From: Isoetes taiwanensis
Taxonomy: Eukaryota > Streptophyta > Lycopodiopsida > Isoetales > Isoetaceae
Direction of reading: 5' to 3'
Assembly (NCBI GenBank): GCA_021234155.1
Contig: JAJEKV010000047.1
Location: 10,438,081 to 10,502,080 of the forward strand
DNA: 64,000 nt
Under the pieces are notes generated by a model. That model ran no database searches, was not told the origin of the DNA, and saw only the letters and a list, made by a program, of their open reading frames with translations. A program made the translations under genes and the position numbers. Of this stretch, positions 63,681 to 64,000 are shown piece by piece (positions within the stretch are counted from its first letter, which is position 1; the number at the start of each line of letters is the position of its first letter).

Positions 63681-64000
63681 TAGGTGGGCTATTTTTCTTG
63701 TTTGCTCTTGTTTTCTTTTGCTATACTATAAACCTTGTAAGCGGGTTCCTAATTTAACTTGAGCTATTGCTAAAAAGGGAATTTCTTCTCTGCTTTTCTA
63801 TGGCTTTTCTTACAAAAATCTTTAACACCAAGATCGGAAAATAACATCATTTTCTCAAACCAAATTGTCGACCGATTTTAAAGTCTTGGTTCTTAATTTT
63901 TTTCTTTATAACATGCAGAAGTAGGTGACATGTGCTTATGGTGGAAACGGCAAACCGATTATGCATCTGCCCAATTGATATCACCGCTAGAGTTCGTGAC
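63681..64000. other. window end, no gene seen
   Basis: AT-rich. It could be an intron of the preceding candidate gene. Confidence 0.35.

Noticed and set aside
63456-63757. Organelle-derived insertion
   Set aside because: No organelle gene recognised; composition similar to the flanks.

Overview
This is a nuclear genomic window from a land plant. The evidence is an intron-containing exostosin-type glycosyltransferase, a plant-like MOZART1/GIP1 gene, a PLS-class pentatricopeptide (PPR) gene, and plant LTR retrotransposons, LINEs, a Helitron end and CACTA elements. The style of the PPR repeats and the repeat load make a seed-free vascular plant (fern or lycophyte) plausible, but the sequence does not prove this. 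Host genes lie at the two ends, and nearly everything between about 4.5 and 57.7 kb is transposon.

Layout. At 1-1250 is a LINE 3' end. At 1931-3950 are two host genes on the minus strand, an exostosin/GT47 gene and MZT1. At 4.5-9.3 kb is a patchwork of LINE pieces, a Helitron 3' end and a MITE. At 9.4-10.5 kb is an LTR fragment with its primer-binding site. From 12.5 to 38.7 kb a CACTA element (CACTA-1) is inserted next to the gag of a minus-strand Ty3 element (E, 38.7-43.6 kb). CACTA-1 holds Ty3 element B (14349-38199, target-site duplication ATAGG). The 5' LTR of B holds an unclassified insert C (15101-29504, duplication TATAT). C holds Ty3 chromovirus A (15624-28684, duplication GCAAG). 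At 43.9-55.8 kb is a truncated minus-strand chromovirus D, split by a second CACTA element (CACTA-2, 46169-54802) that carries TNP2 and TNPA-like genes on opposite strands. At 57.7 kb there is one more CACTA end. At 60.4-62.8 kb is a frame-broken PPR gene, and near 63.5 kb an unrecognised possible first exon.

Most interesting: elements A and E each carry two extra ORFs (called Y and X here) between the LTR and gag. The X ORFs of A and E look homologous. ORF X in both, and ORF Y in A, sit behind the same promoter-like layout: two palindromic repeats of about 70 bp spaced about 190-205 bp apart, then a TATA box, then a CCTCATTT motif, then an ATG about 110-120 bp after the TATA. The palindromes have different sequences in A and E but the same geometry. 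I know of no described element with this layout.

Other points of note are a perfect four-unit heat-shock element and a tRNA-like block in the LTR of D, a second RNase H placed before the reverse transcriptase in B, and many frameshifts at homopolymers. The frameshifts may reflect sequence error rather than gene death.
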